Source: CAYQOX01 sp964419335 (GTDB lineage: Bacteria; Hinthialibacterota; Hinthialibacteria; Hinthialibacterales; Hinthialibacteraceae). Taken from it: a stretch of DNA of 64,000 nucleotides. Below are positions 52,265-61,677 of this stretch, piece after piece. The notes beneath the pieces are model-generated. The model did not search any database, was not told the DNA's origin, and saw only the letters and a program-made list of their open reading frames with translations. Each line of letters begins with the position of its first letter. The stretch's first letter is position 1. A program made the translations under genes and the position numbers. The stretch spans positions 46,660-110,659 of the forward strand of contig CAYQOX010000009.1 of assembly GCA_964419335.1 (NCBI GenBank), in the 5' to 3' direction.

Positions 52265-52879
52265 ATGAAGTATGACCACTTTCCCATGTTCATACTATGT
52301 TGTGCGGTATTTTTATTTGCTTGCGGAGATTCTTCTTCCGATTTGTCCGGAGAAGCAGAGATGACACCGACCCAAGTTGCCCAAGAGCCTACACCTACCG
52401 AAGAAGAGCCGCTTGCTTCGGCTGAGCTGGAAGAAGAAGAGATTGTAAGTGGAGTAGATACAGTTAATCTAGCACAGTTGCAAGAGATTATCACGAATCG
52501 CGTCAGCAAACCTTTGTTCGTGAATTTTTGGGCAACCTGGTGTACACCCTGCCTTGAAGAAATGCCTCATATTAATGAACTATTCGATCAATACCGAAGC
52601 AAGCGTATCGATTTTCTTGCTGTTTCTGCCGATTATTGGACAGAAACTGTTGATAATGTACCTGAGATGGTCGAGAAACTAGATATGAATCTTCCTGTTA
52701 AAGTACTTGAGGACTCAGACGCGGATACTGTGATTCGTTCGATTGATCCCGAATGGCAAGGGGATTTACCCGCAACTTTCGTCTATAGTGCAACAGGAGA
52801 ACGGGTACATAAATTTTTTGGTGCGCAGGACAAAGAAACCTTTGAGCAAGCGATCCTCTCCGTGCTCGATTCAGAATAA
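52265..52879 (+). CDS. TlpA-like thioredoxin-fold lipoprotein
   Basis: This 204-aa periplasmic protein is lipid-anchored (lipobox LFAC, Cys20). An acidic Pro/Thr-rich linker (about 21-65) precedes the thioredoxin-like domain with redox motif WCTPC (Cys93, Cys96) and the cis-Pro region DLPATFVY. TlpA/ResA proteins reduce disulfides in the periplasm, for example in cytochrome c maturation; no ccm or res genes adjoin it. The start at 52265 follows GGAGG; an earlier Met lacks a site. It converges on the O-antigen ligase gene with a 7-bp gap. Confidence 0.92.
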   Translation: MKYDHFPMFILCCAVFLFACGDSSSDLSGEAEMTPTQVAQEPTPTEEEPLASAELEEEEIVSGVDTVNLAQLQEIITNRVSKPLFVNFWATWCTPCLEEMPHINELFDQYRSKRIDFLAVSADYWTETVDNVPEMVEKLDMNLPVKVLEDSDADTVIRSIDPEWQGDLPATFVYSATGERVHKFFGAQDKETFEQAILSVLDSE

Positions 52880-52886
52880 TCACACT

Positions 52887-54929
52887 TTATTCTGTTGCGG
52901 AGTGGACTTCTTGCATCGCTTTATATTGCTCAATACTTTTTAATAATTGCAGGGCTTCTTGTTCATCTTTGGGATTTTCAAAGGGGCGCTTTTTGGCGGT
53001 TTGGAGTGCTTCCTGGATGGCTTGTTGAGCTTTTTCTGTTTCGCCCAACACCATGTAATAAGTACGTCCTAAAATCAAATAATATTCTGGCTGGTTTGGA
53101 TCATCTTGAATAGCACGCTGTATCCAATGAATACTCTGTTTTCCGCATTCTTTCACGGTGGATTGTAACATTTCGGGTGTAAGAAGTTTTTGATGGTCGA
53201 TCATGAAATCGGCATGTTTTAACAAGGTGATGCTTAGATTCATGGGAGTCGAGGTAAAACTGGGATGCAGCTTCTCCAAACTAAGGTATGATTCGCGTGC
53301 CTGGTGATAATCCTTGAATTTATAATAGCCGGTGGCTAACCAGAGATGCGGTTCGATTCGGTCGGGAGCCAAAGGGATGGAGGCATGCAGACGGACTGCG
53401 GCTTGTTCCATTTGCTCCCGATTGAAGGATACGCTTTTTTGGATGTCCATATCGGCTATGTAATCATGGCCTCTACGCATCAAGACATCGCCTACATAAT
53501 ATCGCATCCCTTGGCTATAAATAAAAATCGAGATCACAGGAAGCAAAATATAAAGTACAGAACAGAAGATGGTTCGTTTTGGTGATGGAGCCGCCTTTTG
53601 GTACCAGGCATACCCTACTGAAATCCCTACGAAAGACCAAAAAAGAAAAACAATCGGAGATTGGCGCAACGTAACGGTGAAGAGATTGTGAATGAGGAGT
53701 CCCAAAATCGCGCATCCGAAACCAACCAAAATGAGATTTTCACGGCTACGCTGATAAAGTACTGCCTTCCATAGTGTTCGAAAGACGTAAAAGAGGATGA
53801 ATCCATAAAAAAGGAAGCCTATGAGACCAGTTTCAGAAAGTATTTCTAAATATTCATTATGGGTATGCCCAAGATAATGACGTTTAAAGGGTTGATAAAG
53901 AGATAATTCTTTACTCCGAAACTCGGGAAATCGTATGGCAAACATTCCCAGTCCTAATCCCACGATAGGTTCTTCCAGCCACATTCGCCATGCCCCTTGA
54001 TAATAGTAGGGGCGGGTTTCCACCGAGACCCCTTCTCCCAAAATGGCAAAGCGATAAAGCGCGGCATTTAATTCTTCCCAAAAGAGAAGTATGAATAGAA
54101 CACCTAGCACGAAGCATATGGCCGCGGTGATGGCGCTGGTGCGTACGCTAAATCCTGGACGTAAAAGCACCGGTTCGCGCGCCCAATTAATATAAGCCAG
54201 GAGTGAAAACAGGGTTATTAAAGTAAGCGCAGTTGCAATCCAACCACCTCGGCTATACGAAAACACCAGAGAGAGGATTTGCATGAAAGCGAGAATGAGG
54301 CAAACACCCCGAATCCATCCCTTTTTTACGAAGGATACGGTGAGAGTTAGGGGAAGCAGAGCGACAAGGTAGCTCGCTAGAAAGTCGGGATTCCCAAAAG
54401 CAGAACAAACTCGTCTGGAGGAAGGCTCTTCCCATTCAAAAGTCTCCCAGTTAAAGAAATCGATATTCATGCTCTGCAAAATAGCATACAAAGTGGCAAA
54501 AAAAGATGTAAAAAGAGTAACGGTGAGAAAAAGATTGAAATGACGTTTCTCACGTGAAAATTCAATGAGAGCAATCACGAGGGAAAAATAGGTGGTCCAA
54601 CGAACTAATTCATGAATCGATTTCGGATGTTGAGCAATAAAAAAGGTTGAAAACGCTAAGTAGATCAGTAGAGCAAGCAACATTGTATACAGAGGGGTGG
54701 GACGTGCGGTGAGATCATGTGTGCGATAAAAGACCCACAAGATTAGGGTACCTATACCAACATAAACAGTACAAATTTGAAAGATTGTTTCTTTAATGAT
54801 GATGGTATTGGTGTTAAATCCAGTAAAAATAAGCGGCATTAACAAAACCGGGAGCATAAAAAGGGTTTGTGCTCCAATTTTCATTTGCCTTTGAATGGTT
54901 GATCTACGCATTCTCGAATGATCCATCAT
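52887..54929 (-). CDS. O-antigen ligase-like protein with C-terminal TPRs
   Basis: This 680-aa protein has about 11 membrane helices (about residues 20-470) and a periplasmic loop with RPYYYQGAWRMWLEEPIVGLGLGMF and HYLGHTHNEYLEILSETGLIGF. The GH-HNEYLE motif is typical of the Wzy/WaaL_C (O-antigen ligase) family. The C-terminal 200 residues are TPR-like (LGRTYYMVLGETEKAQQAIQEAL). Such fusions occur in PVC- and FCB-like bacteria, some being protein glycosyltransferases. Start is uncertain: no ribosome-binding site is obvious among several Met codons. It follows the kinase gene by 9 bases. Confidence 0.88.
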   Translation of the reverse strand: MMDHSRMRRSTIQRQMKIGAQTLFMLPVLLMPLIFTGFNTNTIIIKETIFQICTVYVGIGTLILWVFYRTHDLTARPTPLYTMLLALLIYLAFSTFFIAQHPKSIHELVRWTTYFSLVIALIEFSREKRHFNLFLTVTLFTSFFATLYAILQSMNIDFFNWETFEWEEPSSRRVCSAFGNPDFLASYLVALLPLTLTVSFVKKGWIRGVCLILAFMQILSLVFSYSRGGWIATALTLITLFSLLAYINWAREPVLLRPGFSVRTSAITAAICFVLGVLFILLFWEELNAALYRFAILGEGVSVETRPYYYQGAWRMWLEEPIVGLGLGMFAIRFPEFRSKELSLYQPFKRHYLGHTHNEYLEILSETGLIGFLFYGFILFYVFRTLWKAVLYQRSRENLILVGFGCAILGLLIHNLFTVTLRQSPIVFLFWSFVGISVGYAWYQKAAPSPKRTIFCSVLYILLPVISIFIYSQGMRYYVGDVLMRRGHDYIADMDIQKSVSFNREQMEQAAVRLHASIPLAPDRIEPHLWLATGYYKFKDYHQARESYLSLEKLHPSFTSTPMNLSITLLKHADFMIDHQKLLTPEMLQSTVKECGKQSIHWIQRAIQDDPNQPEYYLILGRTYYMVLGETEKAQQAIQEALQTAKKRPFENPKDEQEALQLLKSIEQYKAMQEVHSATE

Positions 54930-54938
54930 TGAGATTTT

Positions 54939-56654
54939 TTAAGAAGTATGGACGGGGAGATAGATCGTGAAGGTGCTACCTTCACCTACTTGGCTTTTAA
55001 CATCGATGTACCCTCGATGTCCCTCTACAATATGTTTCACCACGGCTAGCCCTAAGCCACTTCCTCCTGTATCGCGAACATAAGGATGATCCACCCGGTA
55101 AAACTCCTGAAAGATTTTATCCTGTTGTTCGGGGAGAATTCCGATGCCCTGGTCGATCACTTCGATCGCAACATATTTACCTTTGTGATTTGCATTGACT
55201 TGAATTTCTTTGCCTTCGCCGGAGTATTTAATGGCGTTGGAAATCAAGTTATATAAGGCTTGGCGTAACGCTTGAGGATCGCAAGATATTTCTGGCAAAT
55301 CCGGTTGTACATCGACGCTCAATTTTTGTCCATGGCGTTCGACATGATATCGCATGGAATCGACGGATTCGAAGATGATATCTTCTACAGTGGTAACCGT
55401 GTGAGCATAATCTTTTCGTTCCACTTCCATGCGTGAAAAGTCCAAAATATTATTAATTAAATTTGTTAAACGTTCGCTTTCTTTGATGATGGAATGAAGA
55501 TATTCTTTCCGCTTTTTCTCATCCCGGAGGCGATCCATCTCCAAGGTTTCGGCATAAAGACGGATTAACCCTAACGGAGTACGAAGTTCATGAGAAACCC
55601 GGGCCACAAAATTAGAACGCATATCGGAAAGTGCTAATTCTTTTAAAATATTGCGCAGCGCCCCGATAACGCCAATGATCATGATTAAATTGGCGGTCGC
55701 AATCAAGCAGTAATCAATGATTTTTTCATTCTGGGCGACTCCCATGATATTCTCTTCCAGATATTTTGAGAAATGAATTCGGTACCAGGGAAAATCGGTG
55801 CTAAAAAGTTGGGGATGATATTTTTGGCTTTCGTAGTCGCGATTGAAATCGTGGTTCTCAATGACGGCAACCCGTTCATGGGTAACTTTATCTTCAATGG
55901 CGACGGGATAGCGTAGTTGTTCAGGGTCTTGCCACATTTCATTGAGAATTTCGTTAAAAAATACATTGTTAAGGTAATCGAAATCGAAAGTGAATCCGAC
56001 AACGTAAAGATCATTAATGTTCGGAATCTGTTTTTCTTGATTATCCTCATAGAAAAAAGGCATCAAGGTAAAAAAGAAAGCCAATTCTCTCTGGCTGCCT
56101 GCAGGATATAAATTATCCTCAGGGTGTGGGAGCGATCGAAAAGGGAAGCCTTCATCCGAGGGGGGATAGCCGTCATTGATCCTTAAGAAAGAAAGATTGT
56201 TTTCGATTTCGATATCAAGTTCACTTTTCAAGCGCCCCGTGAAAGTTGATTGAAAGGGTTCACTGAGACGCCACAGGGAACTATCTTTCTGATCACGTTC
56301 ATAATAATAGAGGACACGATCGGGCCCGTAAACGAAGATCGAAGAAGCAAAAGTTAATCGTTCTGAAATTTTTAACGTGTGATCGTCGGGTATAGGAAAG
56401 GTATCGAAATGTTGGTCCATTTGATCCTGAAACAAATAACGAAATGGCGTCAAGATTTTTTGATTCAAATTTAAAGTAGTACGATTACGCACACCGCTAA
56501 CAATGTTGTTCACAGCATTAAAAGCTGTTTGTTCGTAGCGGCTCTCAACACCTTTGACCATTTCGAGACCCAAGTAGGTCAACAATCCCGCGGGTAAGAG
56601 TAGCGCCAATGGGGCCGTAATTAAAAAACGGCGTCGAGGAGTGATCAAGGGCAT
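54939..56654 (-). CDS. Membrane sensor histidine kinase
   Basis: This 571-aa kinase has a short cytoplasmic N-terminus, helix 1 at about 13-33, an extracytoplasmic sensor region (about 35-310), helix 2 at about 318-340 and a HisKA-HATPase core. The phosphorylated His355 lies in ARVSHELRTPLG. N, G1 and G2 boxes are NLISNAIKYSGEG, DQGIGI and GGSGLGLAVVKH. No HAMP domain is visible. The sensor region matches no domain I recognise. It stands between yicC (5-bp gap) and the O-antigen ligase (9-bp gap), with no response regulator beside it, so its partner is elsewhere. Confidence 0.93.
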   Translation of the reverse strand: MPLITPRRRFLITAPLALLLPAGLLTYLGLEMVKGVESRYEQTAFNAVNNIVSGVRNRTTLNLNQKILTPFRYLFQDQMDQHFDTFPIPDDHTLKISERLTFASSIFVYGPDRVLYYYERDQKDSSLWRLSEPFQSTFTGRLKSELDIEIENNLSFLRINDGYPPSDEGFPFRSLPHPEDNLYPAGSQRELAFFFTLMPFFYEDNQEKQIPNINDLYVVGFTFDFDYLNNVFFNEILNEMWQDPEQLRYPVAIEDKVTHERVAVIENHDFNRDYESQKYHPQLFSTDFPWYRIHFSKYLEENIMGVAQNEKIIDYCLIATANLIMIIGVIGALRNILKELALSDMRSNFVARVSHELRTPLGLIRLYAETLEMDRLRDEKKRKEYLHSIIKESERLTNLINNILDFSRMEVERKDYAHTVTTVEDIIFESVDSMRYHVERHGQKLSVDVQPDLPEISCDPQALRQALYNLISNAIKYSGEGKEIQVNANHKGKYVAIEVIDQGIGILPEQQDKIFQEFYRVDHPYVRDTGGSGLGLAVVKHIVEGHRGYIDVKSQVGEGSTFTIYLPVHTS

Positions 56655-56659
56655 AATGT

Positions 56660-57562
56660 TTACTCTACATTTTGAACTTGTTCACGTAATTGTTCTACTG
56701 CGCTTTTTAATTCCAACACGCGATGAATAATTTCCATGGAAGAACTTTTCGAACCAATCGTATTGGTTTCACGAACCATTTCTTGACACAAGAAATCCAA
56801 GCGCCGGCCAATGGCTTTATAATTTTGACCGGGTTGATTTTCTTTTAATAATTCATGAAATTGTTCAATGTGGCTGCGCAGACGAACCGTTTCTTCTTGG
56901 ATATCGGAGCGATCCGTATAAAATACGACTTCTTGAATGATCCGGTTTTCATCGAATTCCATCTCTGCGCTTTGTTTCCATTCATGGATACGCGTAAGAA
57001 GCTTCTCCCGGTAGTCCTCCATAATCGATTCTCGCGAATTTTGTATTTCCTCATTCAACGTTGACATCCGTTCGAGGATAGAAACTAATTCCGTCTGAAG
57101 ACGTTCCCCCTCATTTTTCTTCATATCCTGCAAGCCATCAATGGCACGTTCCACTAAAGGTTCAATCATAGACCATGCTTCATCGGGGGCTTGTTCGGAT
57201 TCTTCCAACTCAAATATTCCATCTAATTGAAAGAAGGCTTCTATTTTGGGTGTATAATCGAGGCCAAGGTGATTGGCGATTTCATGCGCGGCTTCGTAAT
57301 ATTGTTGCGCGGCATCCAGATTGGGGAGGATGGTTTCTTTATGAAAGAGTGATCCATTACTGCGGAGATAAACCTCGATCCGGCCCCGACGCAGACTTTT
57401 TTGTAAACGTTCCCGAAAAGGGGTTTCCAGCATAGATAATGCGCGTGAACTATGAAAATGGACATCATATCCTTTGTGATTCAATGCTTTAATTTCGAGA
57501 GAAACAATGGCTTCTCCTACTTGTTCGCGAACACTGCTATACCCTGTCATACTGCGAATCAT
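56660..57562 (-). CDS. yicC: YicC-family endoribonuclease-like protein
   Basis: This 300-aa protein begins at MIRSMTGYSS, the family's usual start, with GGAG 8 bases upstream; longer in-frame starts lack it. YicC proteins have RNase activity and in E. coli promote degradation of the small RNA RyhB. Marks are SLEIKALNHKGYDVHFH, RGRIEVYLR and, near the C-terminus, GQNYKAIGRRLDFLCQEMVRETNTIGSK, containing the conserved ERE/QEMxRE catalytic-type residues. In many genomes gmk is next to yicC; here a histidine kinase follows 5 bases later. Confidence 0.93.
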   Translation of the reverse strand: MIRSMTGYSSVREQVGEAIVSLEIKALNHKGYDVHFHSSRALSMLETPFRERLQKSLRRGRIEVYLRSNGSLFHKETILPNLDAAQQYYEAAHEIANHLGLDYTPKIEAFFQLDGIFELEESEQAPDEAWSMIEPLVERAIDGLQDMKKNEGERLQTELVSILERMSTLNEEIQNSRESIMEDYREKLLTRIHEWKQSAEMEFDENRIIQEVVFYTDRSDIQEETVRLRSHIEQFHELLKENQPGQNYKAIGRRLDFLCQEMVRETNTIGSKSSSMEIIHRVLELKSAVEQLREQVQNVE

Positions 57563-57587
57563 ATATATGGCTCCATGGCTCGTTCCG

Positions 57588-57616
57588 TTGTGGAATGGCG
57601 CTATGATCGATATAAT
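57588..57616 (+). promoter_or_regulatory. Candidate promoter for mtnP
   Basis: TTGTGG (57588-57593), 17-base spacer, TATAAT (57611-57616), about 90 bases before the mtnP start. Confidence 0.5.
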
Positions 57617-57704
57617 CCTTATCCTGTAAACAATACGGGAATATGGTAGCCTAAATTTTATCATTTGAGCAGAGATAGCCCCTCAACTTTTGGAGGTCAA
57701 TTCA

Positions 57705-58562
57705 ATGACAGAAGCGAGAATTGGTGTCATCGGAGGTTCCGGTGTCTATAACTTAGAAGGTGTGGAATATTATGATGAAGTGGATTTGTGGACGCCTTAT
57801 GGTTCACCCTCAGATGTGATACGTCTAGGCAAGTATGAAGGTAGAGAACTCGCATTTCTTCCTCGCCATGGACGCTCCCACAAGTTCAACCCTCGTTGCG
57901 TTCCCTACCAAGCGAATATTTATGCAATGAAAAAACTGGGAGTGGAATGGTTGATCGCGGTGAATGCGGTCGGCAGTCTGGCAGAAGAGATGAAACCATT
58001 GGATTTTGTCGTTCCGGATCAATTAATTGATCGTACCCGCAATCGCGCGACCACGTTTTTTGATCCTGTTGCGATCCATGCGGCCTTTGCTGATCCTTTT
58101 TGTGAAAATCTGCGCCGATCTTTATCCGAAGCCATTGCCGAATGTGATATCACCGTCCATGACACAGGGACCTATGTATGCATGGAAGGCCCCTTGTTTT
58201 CCACTCGGGCTGAATCCAACCTTTATCGCAGTTGGGGCGCCCACTTGATCGGCATGACGGCATTGCCCGAAGCGAAACTTGCACGGGAAGCAGAAATCTG
58301 TTATGCCATCGTAGCCGCGGTGACCGATTATGACTGCTGGCATGAAGAGGATGTGGAAGTCGATATGATCATACAGAATTTGATGAAGAACGCGGAAAAT
58401 TTAAAAAAAATTATCAAAGCCGTGATTCCCAAAATCCCTGAACAACGGGATGAAAAGTGCCCTGTTGTGAACGCGCTGCAAAATGCTTGTCTCACCAAAC
58501 CGGAAGATTTTCCCAAAGAAAAACGGGAAGCCTTTGAGTTTTTACTGGGGAAATATTTGTGA
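57705..58562 (+). CDS. mtnP: S-methyl-5'-thioadenosine phosphorylase
   Basis: This 285-aa trimeric-type phosphorylase cleaves methylthioadenosine (a by-product of polyamine or autoinducer synthesis) to adenine and methylthioribose-1-phosphate in the cytosol. Motifs are GVIGGSGVYNLEG, PRHGRSHKFNP, TGTYVCMEGPLFSTRAES, IGMTALPEAKLARE and the catalytic Asp in TDYDCW. ATG at 57705 follows GGAGG; an earlier TTG is not supported. It recycles SAM-derived purine together with purF and other genes here. Confidence 0.95.
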   Translation: MTEARIGVIGGSGVYNLEGVEYYDEVDLWTPYGSPSDVIRLGKYEGRELAFLPRHGRSHKFNPRCVPYQANIYAMKKLGVEWLIAVNAVGSLAEEMKPLDFVVPDQLIDRTRNRATTFFDPVAIHAAFADPFCENLRRSLSEAIAECDITVHDTGTYVCMEGPLFSTRAESNLYRSWGAHLIGMTALPEAKLAREAEICYAIVAAVTDYDCWHEEDVEVDMIIQNLMKNAENLKKIIKAVIPKIPEQRDEKCPVVNALQNACLTKPEDFPKEKREAFEFLLGKYL

Positions 58563-58588
58563 GAAATAATTAGCTTGAAGGAAGGCAA

Positions 58589-58623
58589 AACCGCCGGGTA
58601 GAGGATCAATCTTCCCGGCGGTT
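58589..58623. terminator. Terminator between mtnP and secreted esterase
   Basis: A perfect 10-bp GC-rich stem (58589-58598 with 58614-58623) with a 15-nt loop, converging genes on both sides. A short T-run follows only on the minus strand. Confidence 0.65.
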
Positions 58624-58653
58624 GCTGCGTTTAATGGATGACAAGCTCTTCGG

Positions 58654-61137
58654 TCATTCTCTCCAGGCGAAGTCGCCCTCTTCTATACTCCAATCCGAAC
58701 CAAAGAAGCCTGCCGCTTGGATTCCTTCCAATCCATCTTTCCACACCTCCGAGGTGAAGATCGTACAATCAGGATACGCAACCCCAGAAACAAAATAGGG
58801 AAGACGATCGGTGGCTTTCATTCCCGTGATGCCGGTTCCGCTGACGATACCAATAGAAGCAAAATCATTGTTTTTTCGGGGATAGAACATCAAACAAGAT
58901 AAATCCTCTCCTTGCATTTCTTTCTCACCTATTTGAATGAGACCATTTTTGATCTGCACCGGGCAATGAGAGAGCAGGGAAGACCAGGCAGAATGAGTGT
59001 CGGCGTTTCCGTATAGTATGATGTTGCGATTGCGATACAAATTGGGAATGTATTGCGTATCCGGGATCACTTCGACCGAGCCGTTGCCGCGATACCAAAA
59101 GGTTTCGGCATCGTAGCGCGCTTTGTAATAAGCCCATCGGTTTTCCAAAAGCGTACCTTGGGTGCCATAGATGAAGAGCATGTTGTTTTTAAATGCATTT
59201 TTGAAAGGACCATAGCGTTTAGGGGATTTATGATGTGCTGGTTGCTTACTGGTAACTTCCCAGGCGCCATTCTTTTTCTCAAGATATAGGTTGGGCTCCT
59301 CTTTCGGCCAGGCAATCTCCGTAATGTCTTGCTCATCTAAGTTAAGATGAACTGGATCGCCGGCAGACAAAGATTCTACTGATAAACGAAGGGTGCCCAC
59401 ATTTTTTGTCGTACCGCTAAAACGGCGTTTCCATGGATCCAAGCGTATCGAAACTGAACTGAGATCCAAATGTTTTTCTTGTTGCATGAGGGTTACCCAA
59501 TGAGATTGCGAAGATATTGCAGGATTCGTAGTAACGAAAGTCACGTGGCGAATCTCGGAAGAATGAGGAATGCGATGGCGGGCAAAGAAATCAAACATGG
59601 GCGCCCAATCCACACAATCGGTTCCACGAGCCTCGGATTTATCCCACCAATGCCCTACGCCGGGTTCTTCATGATAATAAAAATGGGAATGGAAGGATTG
59701 CAAATGCTTTGCCATGGTTCGCGCTTGGGAGGGAGGTACGTTGTCATCGTTTCCACCATGGAGAATATAGACTCCTTGCTGAAGGTAATTTTGTGACAGG
59801 GCCATGGTATCACTCGGTGAGTTTGAACGACGCATGATGTTTTCAATTGATTGCTCATTGTCATACTCAGCTGCACCGGTATAGGAAATAAAACTGATCC
59901 AACCCGCACTGGGGGCAATTGCGGCAAACTTCGAAGGATAATGAGCGCCAATTTGCCATGTTCCATGCCCCCCCATGGAATGTCCCGTTAAATAGATTCG
60001 ACTCGAGTCAGGGTTATATTCCTGCACTGCGATATCAAGCACTTCCATGGCATCAAGGCGTCCCCAGTCTTCCCAATCAAAACCGTAAGGCCGACGATTG
60101 GTAGGAGCCACCAATGTGCCCCAACTTTTAGGTGCATACGCATTGGCTTGATTGATGGCTTCGACACTTGCTCCATGAAGCGATAAAAATAAAGCCGGAG
60201 AACGATCGGTTTCATTAATTGGAGTCGCAGGATGGACGGCGTAATATTGCAGGCTGCCATCGATATCACTAATAAATGTGCGCTTGTAGGTGGAAGTGGG
60301 TTTACGTGTTCTTATGGTTAAGGTTTTCTCATCCCAAACTTTTTTTTCAGGACCATCGATTAATTGTATTGTGTATTCGAAATCCTTTTCTCGATCAGTG
60401 TCAGGTGGATTCATAGGGAAGGGAACTTTGCGTGTTGATAAGGGGAAAAGTTCAGGAACGTTTCTTGTATGTTGTGTTTGATCATTCTGTTGAACTTTGA
60501 TGGATAAATCAGACTGTATGCCCGCCGATGCATTGACCACGATAACCGCACCTTGTTGTTCTTGTTTTTCTCCTAAAACAAAATCAGGGAGAGTCATATC
60601 ACGTGTATTAAAAAAGACGTCTGCCGGGGGAGACACAAGTTTGGCTTCGAATCCACCTCGACTGCTGTAAAAGAGAAGATGATTCGTACCCGCATTGAGC
60701 TGAATGGGGAGCTGAGACCACCCGGTACGATAAATATCGCCTACTCGGGGAATCTCATTAACATAGACCATATTGTTTCCCTTGGATTTGAGAATGAAGT
60801 TTTGTTCTTGATCACATTCAACGGGAATATAAACATAACCGCGATGTTGGAACCGTCCTTCCTCATTGATGGAGATGCTTTCCCACTTTATATTTCGATC
60901 ATCAAAAAGATGAAAGAGTTCCCCTTCTTCGGGGGGAGACCATGATCCTTGAATGATTTGATACTCGACCAGATCGGGTTTAAACGCATGTCTTCCAAAG
61001 CGTCCCGCATATTTCAAAGCTAGACCTTCTTCAAGAATAATTTCGTCTGAGTTTTGCTTTTCCGTGGAAAAGGAAGGTGGGATTAAAAAGGAAAAGAGTG
61101 GAAGACAGAAAAGAAGTGTTTTGATAAAAGATGACAT
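58654..61137 (-). CDS. Secreted alpha/beta-hydrolase (esterase/peptidase-like)
   Basis: This 827-aa protein has a signal peptide (about 1-24). A beta-rich N-terminal region (about 40-290) precedes an alpha/beta-hydrolase domain (about 300-520) with nucleophile GHSMGGHGTW, and probable Asp and His in GGNDDNVPPSQA and GVGHWWDKS. These match PHB-depolymerase-type esterases and some prolyl-oligopeptidase-like enzymes. The C-terminal 250 residues are another beta-rich region. Substrate is unknown. A single gene with a terminator, divergent from the tRNA. Confidence 0.82.
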   Translation of the reverse strand: MSSFIKTLLFCLPLFSFLIPPSFSTEKQNSDEIILEEGLALKYAGRFGRHAFKPDLVEYQIIQGSWSPPEEGELFHLFDDRNIKWESISINEEGRFQHRGYVYIPVECDQEQNFILKSKGNNMVYVNEIPRVGDIYRTGWSQLPIQLNAGTNHLLFYSSRGGFEAKLVSPPADVFFNTRDMTLPDFVLGEKQEQQGAVIVVNASAGIQSDLSIKVQQNDQTQHTRNVPELFPLSTRKVPFPMNPPDTDREKDFEYTIQLIDGPEKKVWDEKTLTIRTRKPTSTYKRTFISDIDGSLQYYAVHPATPINETDRSPALFLSLHGASVEAINQANAYAPKSWGTLVAPTNRRPYGFDWEDWGRLDAMEVLDIAVQEYNPDSSRIYLTGHSMGGHGTWQIGAHYPSKFAAIAPSAGWISFISYTGAAEYDNEQSIENIMRRSNSPSDTMALSQNYLQQGVYILHGGNDDNVPPSQARTMAKHLQSFHSHFYYHEEPGVGHWWDKSEARGTDCVDWAPMFDFFARHRIPHSSEIRHVTFVTTNPAISSQSHWVTLMQQEKHLDLSSVSIRLDPWKRRFSGTTKNVGTLRLSVESLSAGDPVHLNLDEQDITEIAWPKEEPNLYLEKKNGAWEVTSKQPAHHKSPKRYGPFKNAFKNNMLFIYGTQGTLLENRWAYYKARYDAETFWYRGNGSVEVIPDTQYIPNLYRNRNIILYGNADTHSAWSSLLSHCPVQIKNGLIQIGEKEMQGEDLSCLMFYPRKNNDFASIGIVSGTGITGMKATDRLPYFVSGVAYPDCTIFTSEVWKDGLEGIQAAGFFGSDWSIEEGDFAWRE

Positions 61138-61265
61138 AGATCAACCTCACCATGGAATTTTAACCATAAAAATAGACGAGACATGAGAAAAAGTAAATAT
61201 TGAAGCGGGATTTGAACAAAATGGGGTTGAGACACCAAATGAGAAGCGTATAAAAGGCTGTGACA

Positions 61266-61294
61266 TTGACTGGAGTGAACATGTAGAATAAAAT
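61266..61294 (+). promoter_or_regulatory. Strong promoter for tRNA-Gly
   Basis: TTGACT (61266-61271), 17 bases, TAAAAT (61289-61294), about 53 bases before the tRNA. Confidence 0.7.
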
Positions 61295-61346
61295 AATCTT
61301 CAAGTATCTAAAGAAAGATACGTATTTCTTCGATTCAATGACTAAT

Positions 61347-61419
61347 GCGGGAGTAGCTCAGTTGGCAGAGCATCAGCTTCCCAAGCTGAGGGTCGCGGGT
61401 TCGAACCCCGTCTCCCGCT
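61347..61419 (+). tRNA. tRNA-Gly (anticodon CCC)
   Basis: 73 bases fold as a full cloverleaf: 7-bp acceptor stem, D-arm, anticodon loop TTCCCAA (anticodon CCC, reading GGG), 5-base variable loop and T-arm with TTCGAAC. One G-U pair closes the T-stem. The 3' CCA is not encoded. The tRNA stands alone. Confidence 0.96.
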
Positions 61420-61596
61420 TGTTGATTTTATTAGACTTATAGCAATTTTTGAAAATTTCATTTTTTATCGTCATCCACCCTCCTGTCCACCCTTTTCCAA
61501 AATATTGAATCAAAAATCATTAATCCATTGCTTTTGGATTTTCTTTAATTGCATACAAATCAGCATGTTATAAAATTTGATGATTTCTGGAAGACT

Positions 61597-61608
61597 AGAG
61601 CATCAGCT
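61597..61608 (+). repeat. 12-bp copy of tRNA-Gly sequence
   Basis: AGAGCATCAGCT here exactly repeats tRNA positions 61367-61378, some 230 bases downstream. It could be a remnant of a duplicated tRNA or an attachment-site-like trace. The 258-bp region 61420-61677 otherwise shows only the ribosome-binding site of the fucosidase. Confidence 0.4.
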
Positions 61609-61677
61609 CGATTATCTGGTGGATTCAATTCGTTTATAATTTCAGTGCATCATGCTCTGAATAAGGAGAAAAGCCTA

